Positions 46,871 through 48,572 of a DNA stretch of 48,572 nt are shown here, one piece after another (position 1 is the first letter of the stretch; every line of letters starts with the position of its first letter). The notes below the pieces were generated by a model. The model had not been told where the DNA came from, made no database searches, and saw nothing but the letters and a program-made list of their open reading frames with translations. Position numbers and translations under genes: made by a program. The stretch spans positions 1 to 48,572 of the forward strand of contig CAYUER010000004.1 of assembly GCA_964443785.1 (NCBI GenBank). Reading direction: 5' to 3'. This DNA is from CALMZN01 sp964443785 (GTDB lineage Bacteria > Patescibacteriota > Patescibacteriia > UBA1558 > GWA2-36-10).

Positions 46871-47407
46871 ATGAAACCTAAGCTTCTCCTGCACACCTGT
46901 TGCGCGCCCTGCTCAATCTATGTTTTACAAAAATTGTCAGCTGGCTATCAGGTGACAATTTATTTTTACGATCCCAATATTCACCCACGCTTAGAGTATA
47001 ACAAGCGTCGTGATGAGTTGAAAAAATACTCAGAAAAATTGCAAATAGATTTTATAGAGGGTCCTTATGATAGTGCCAACTGGCTTGATAAAACAAAAGG
47101 CCTAGAACATGAGCCAGAAAAAGGTAAAAGGTGTGAGGTTTGTTTTGATATCCGTTTAGCAGAATCAGCCCGCTATGCCAAGGAACAAGGTTTTGACTAT
47201 TGGACTACAGTCTTATCAATCAGCCCCCACAAGAGTGCTGAGCAGATCAATCGCATTGGCGTGAGGATTGCTGATATTGTGGGCTTGCCATTTATCACAG
47301 CTGATTGGAAGAAAAATGAGGGCTTCAAAATAGCTAGTCAGCTATCAAAAGAAGAGGGTTTTTATAGACAGGATTATTGTGGGTGTATTTACTCACAGAA
47401 AAATTAA
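46871..47407 (+). CDS. queH: Epoxyqueuosine reductase QueH
   Basis: Reduces epoxyqueuosine to queuosine in tRNA, the last step of Q34 synthesis; the cobalamin-independent, iron-sulfur alternative to QueG. 178 residues. Cysteine motifs are LLLHTCCAPC (C10, C11, C14), EKGKRCEVC (C88, C91) and YRQDYCGC (C170, C172), along with YDPNIHPRLEY. These are the ligands and redox cysteines of the DUF208/QueH family. QueA, which makes epoxyqueuosine, is the next gene, separated by a three-hairpin palindromic element. Confidence 0.95.
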   Translation: MKPKLLLHTCCAPCSIYVLQKLSAGYQVTIYFYDPNIHPRLEYNKRRDELKKYSEKLQIDFIEGPYDSANWLDKTKGLEHEPEKGKRCEVCFDIRLAESARYAKEQGFDYWTTVLSISPHKSAEQINRIGVRIADIVGLPFITADWKKNEGFKIASQLSKEEGFYRQDYCGCIYSQKN

Positions 47408-47408
47408 C

Positions 47409-47465
47409 ACCCCCTCTCTTTCTCCCCCTAATTTAGGGGGAGATGTCCGGTAGGACAGAGGGGGT
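47409..47465. repeat. Cloverleaf-like palindromic element between queH and queA
   Basis: Outer arms ACCCCCTCT (47409-47417) and AGAGGGGGT (47457-47465) enclose a 10-bp hairpin TCTCCCCCTA/TAGGGGGAGA (47421-47430, 47434-47443) and a 5-bp hairpin TGTCC/GGACA (47444-47448, 47453-47457; its last base is shared with the outer arm). It has the look of short palindromic repeats dispersed in many genomes. No T-run follows. Confidence 0.75.
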
Positions 47466-47474
47466 AAGAAATAT

Positions 47475-48512
47475 ATGAACATAAAATTATTTTATTATCA
47501 TTTACCAACTGAGCTTATTGCTCAAAAGCCTATCAGTCCGCGTGATCATTCACGCTTGTTTGTTTTTGATCGAATAAGTAAAAAAATACAACATAAGCAT
47601 TTTTATGACTTAGCTGATATGCTAGGGAATGATGATGTCTTGGTGCTCAATGAAACTAAAGTTTTTCCAGCCAGACTCAAAGCCAAGAAAAAAACTGGTG
47701 GTGTTTTAGAAATATTTTTGTTGCAAGAAATAGCTGTGAATAGCTACCAGGTGATGGTCGGCGGTCGGCGCTTTAGTGTCGGCGACCAAATAGATTTTGC
47801 TAGGAATTTTTCAGCTCACTTCATAAAACAAGAAAAAGATAATATTTGGCAAATCAAGTTCAATGTCTCTGGGCGGACCTTGGACAAAAAAATAGAGCAG
47901 TATGGGCAGACGCCTTTGCCTCCATACATCAAAGCCAAAGATACTAGGGCTGTCCGCCAGCGTTACCAGACTACCTATGCCAAAAACAGAGGCTCGGTAG
48001 CGGCGCCGACCGCCGGACTACATTTTACTCCTCAACTTCTAAAAAAATTGCAGAAAAAAGGTGTGCAAATTTTCAAAGTCACCCTCCATGTTGGCCTTGG
48101 TACCTTTGCGCCAGTGACTGCTACAGATATTACTCAGCATCATATTCACAAAGAGTGGGTAGAGATAGATCAACGGACTGCCAAGGCTTTGAATGATCTA
48201 AAAAAACAAGGTAAAAATATTATTGCTGTCGGTACTACTACAGCTCGTAGCCTAGAAGCTATGAGTGATGCCAGTGGCCAGCTCAAGAGTGGCAAAAGTT
48301 GGGTGGATATTTATATTTATCCTGGATACAAGTATCGTTTTGTCGATGAATTGATTACTAACTTTCATTTGCCAAAAAGTTCGCTACTATTTATGGTCTC
48401 GGCTTTAGCTGGTCGGCAGGCGATCATGGATTGCTATCATTTGGCTGTCCAGAAAAAGTATCGTTTCTTTTCTTTTGGTGATGCGATGTTTGTTACCAAA
48501 AATCGTCTCTAA
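47475..48512 (+). CDS. queA: S-adenosylmethionine:tRNA ribosyltransferase-isomerase QueA
   Basis: Transfers and isomerises the ribosyl group of SAM to preQ1-tRNA, giving epoxyqueuosine. 345 residues, the usual length. The N-terminus FYYHLPTELIAQKPISPRD is diagnostic. VLVLNETKVFPARL, VAAPTAGLHFTPQLL, KVTLHVGLGTFAPV, and the C-terminal TNFHLPKSSLLFMVSALAG follow. It directly follows queH, so both last steps of queuosine formation are together. tgt and the preQ1 pathway genes are not visible. Strong terminator downstream. Confidence 0.97.
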   Translation: MNIKLFYYHLPTELIAQKPISPRDHSRLFVFDRISKKIQHKHFYDLADMLGNDDVLVLNETKVFPARLKAKKKTGGVLEIFLLQEIAVNSYQVMVGGRRFSVGDQIDFARNFSAHFIKQEKDNIWQIKFNVSGRTLDKKIEQYGQTPLPPYIKAKDTRAVRQRYQTTYAKNRGSVAAPTAGLHFTPQLLKKLQKKGVQIFKVTLHVGLGTFAPVTATDITQHHIHKEWVEIDQRTAKALNDLKKQGKNIIAVGTTTARSLEAMSDASGQLKSGKSWVDIYIYPGYKYRFVDELITNFHLPKSSLLFMVSALAGRQAIMDCYHLAVQKKYRFFSFGDAMFVTKNRL

Positions 48513-48517
48513 AAAAC

Positions 48518-48550
48518 AACACTAGTACCTGGTTGGTACTAGTGTTTTTA
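48518..48550 (+). terminator. Intrinsic terminator of queA
   Basis: AACACTAGTACC (48518-48529), 5-base loop, GGTACTAGTGTT (48535-48546), then TTTT. It closes the plus-strand gene run 6 bases past the queA stop. Confidence 0.9.
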
Positions 48551-48572
48551 AGAAACTTCCATGCTATGGTAT

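Noticed and set aside
1..48572. Recoded UGA (Gracilibacteria/Absconditabacteria code)
   Set aside because: Several intact genes end at TGA at the expected family length (for example tsaE and the HAD gene), so the standard bacterial code applies.

Overview
The window reads as about 48.5 kb of a low-GC (roughly 40 %, estimated by eye) bacterial scaffold, most probably from the Candidate Phyla Radiation (Patescibacteria, Parcubacteria-like). This is inferred from gene content: very large secreted FN3 proteins carrying a paired N-terminal 'GEAWY..P..KR.Y' domain, a proton-pumping pyrophosphatase, an Elp3-type radical SAM enzyme, a compact core-gene layout, and almost no Shine-Dalgarno sequences. 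TGA is used as a stop (tsaE, the HAD gene), so the recoded Gracilibacteria/Absconditabacteria are excluded. There is one scaffold gap (100 N at 2134-2233). The same 55 bases lie on both sides of it, so it is probably an assembler overlap and not missing DNA.

Layout. 1-2067: folD (cut by the window start) and glyA on the minus strand (one-carbon metabolism). 2291-4869: rlmH and an sdpR-sdpI pair on the plus strand, flanked by two minus-strand, GC-rich orphan genes. Those two genes share a domain, the same -35 region, near-perfect Shine-Dalgarno sequences and individual terminators. 4849-8177: Elp3 and a Trm9/ALKBH8-like methyltransferase diverge from overlapping start codons, followed by a translationally coupled HAD hydrolase and SET protein. 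8292-11538: phosphohexomutase, glutamate racemase and L-lactate dehydrogenase. 11591-21561: two huge paralogous secreted multidomain proteins, the second ending in a glycoside-hydrolase-like domain. 21622-25841: H+-PPase, NusA, a YraN nuclease-like protein and a small membrane protein. 25939-28581: a methyltransferase, tRNA-Glu(UUC), a cold-shock protein and another secreted FN3 protein. 28649-33527: trmB diverging from tsaD, then tsaE-valS. 33548-40995: a PilB-type ATPase, membrane proteins, a CaCA exchanger, FtsH and an S1-repeat protein, all minus strand. 41378-48512: a plus-strand run containing a metal-site-less MBL-fold protein, gyrA, ruvB, queH and queA.

How the genes fit together. tRNA and rRNA modification is heavily represented: Elp3 plus the Trm9-like enzyme (wobble cm5U/mcm5U), TsaD/TsaE (t6A37), TrmB (m7G46), QueH/QueA (queuosine) and RlmH. 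The only tRNA gene in the window, tRNA-Glu(UUC), has a U34 anticodon of the kind Elp3 acts on. The surface genes suggest a cell that invests in adhesion or glycan contact with a host or biofilm. LDH and H+-PPase fit a fermentative, pyrophosphate-conserving lifestyle.

Regulatory signals are unusually legible: many promoters match TTGACA/TATAAT with 17-bp spacing, and GC-rich hairpin terminators are common. Two terminator-like hairpins lie between a promoter and its own gene (nusA and the second surface protein), suggesting attenuation. All functional calls rest on reading sequence motifs; no database search was possible, and base positions of short sites may be off by one.
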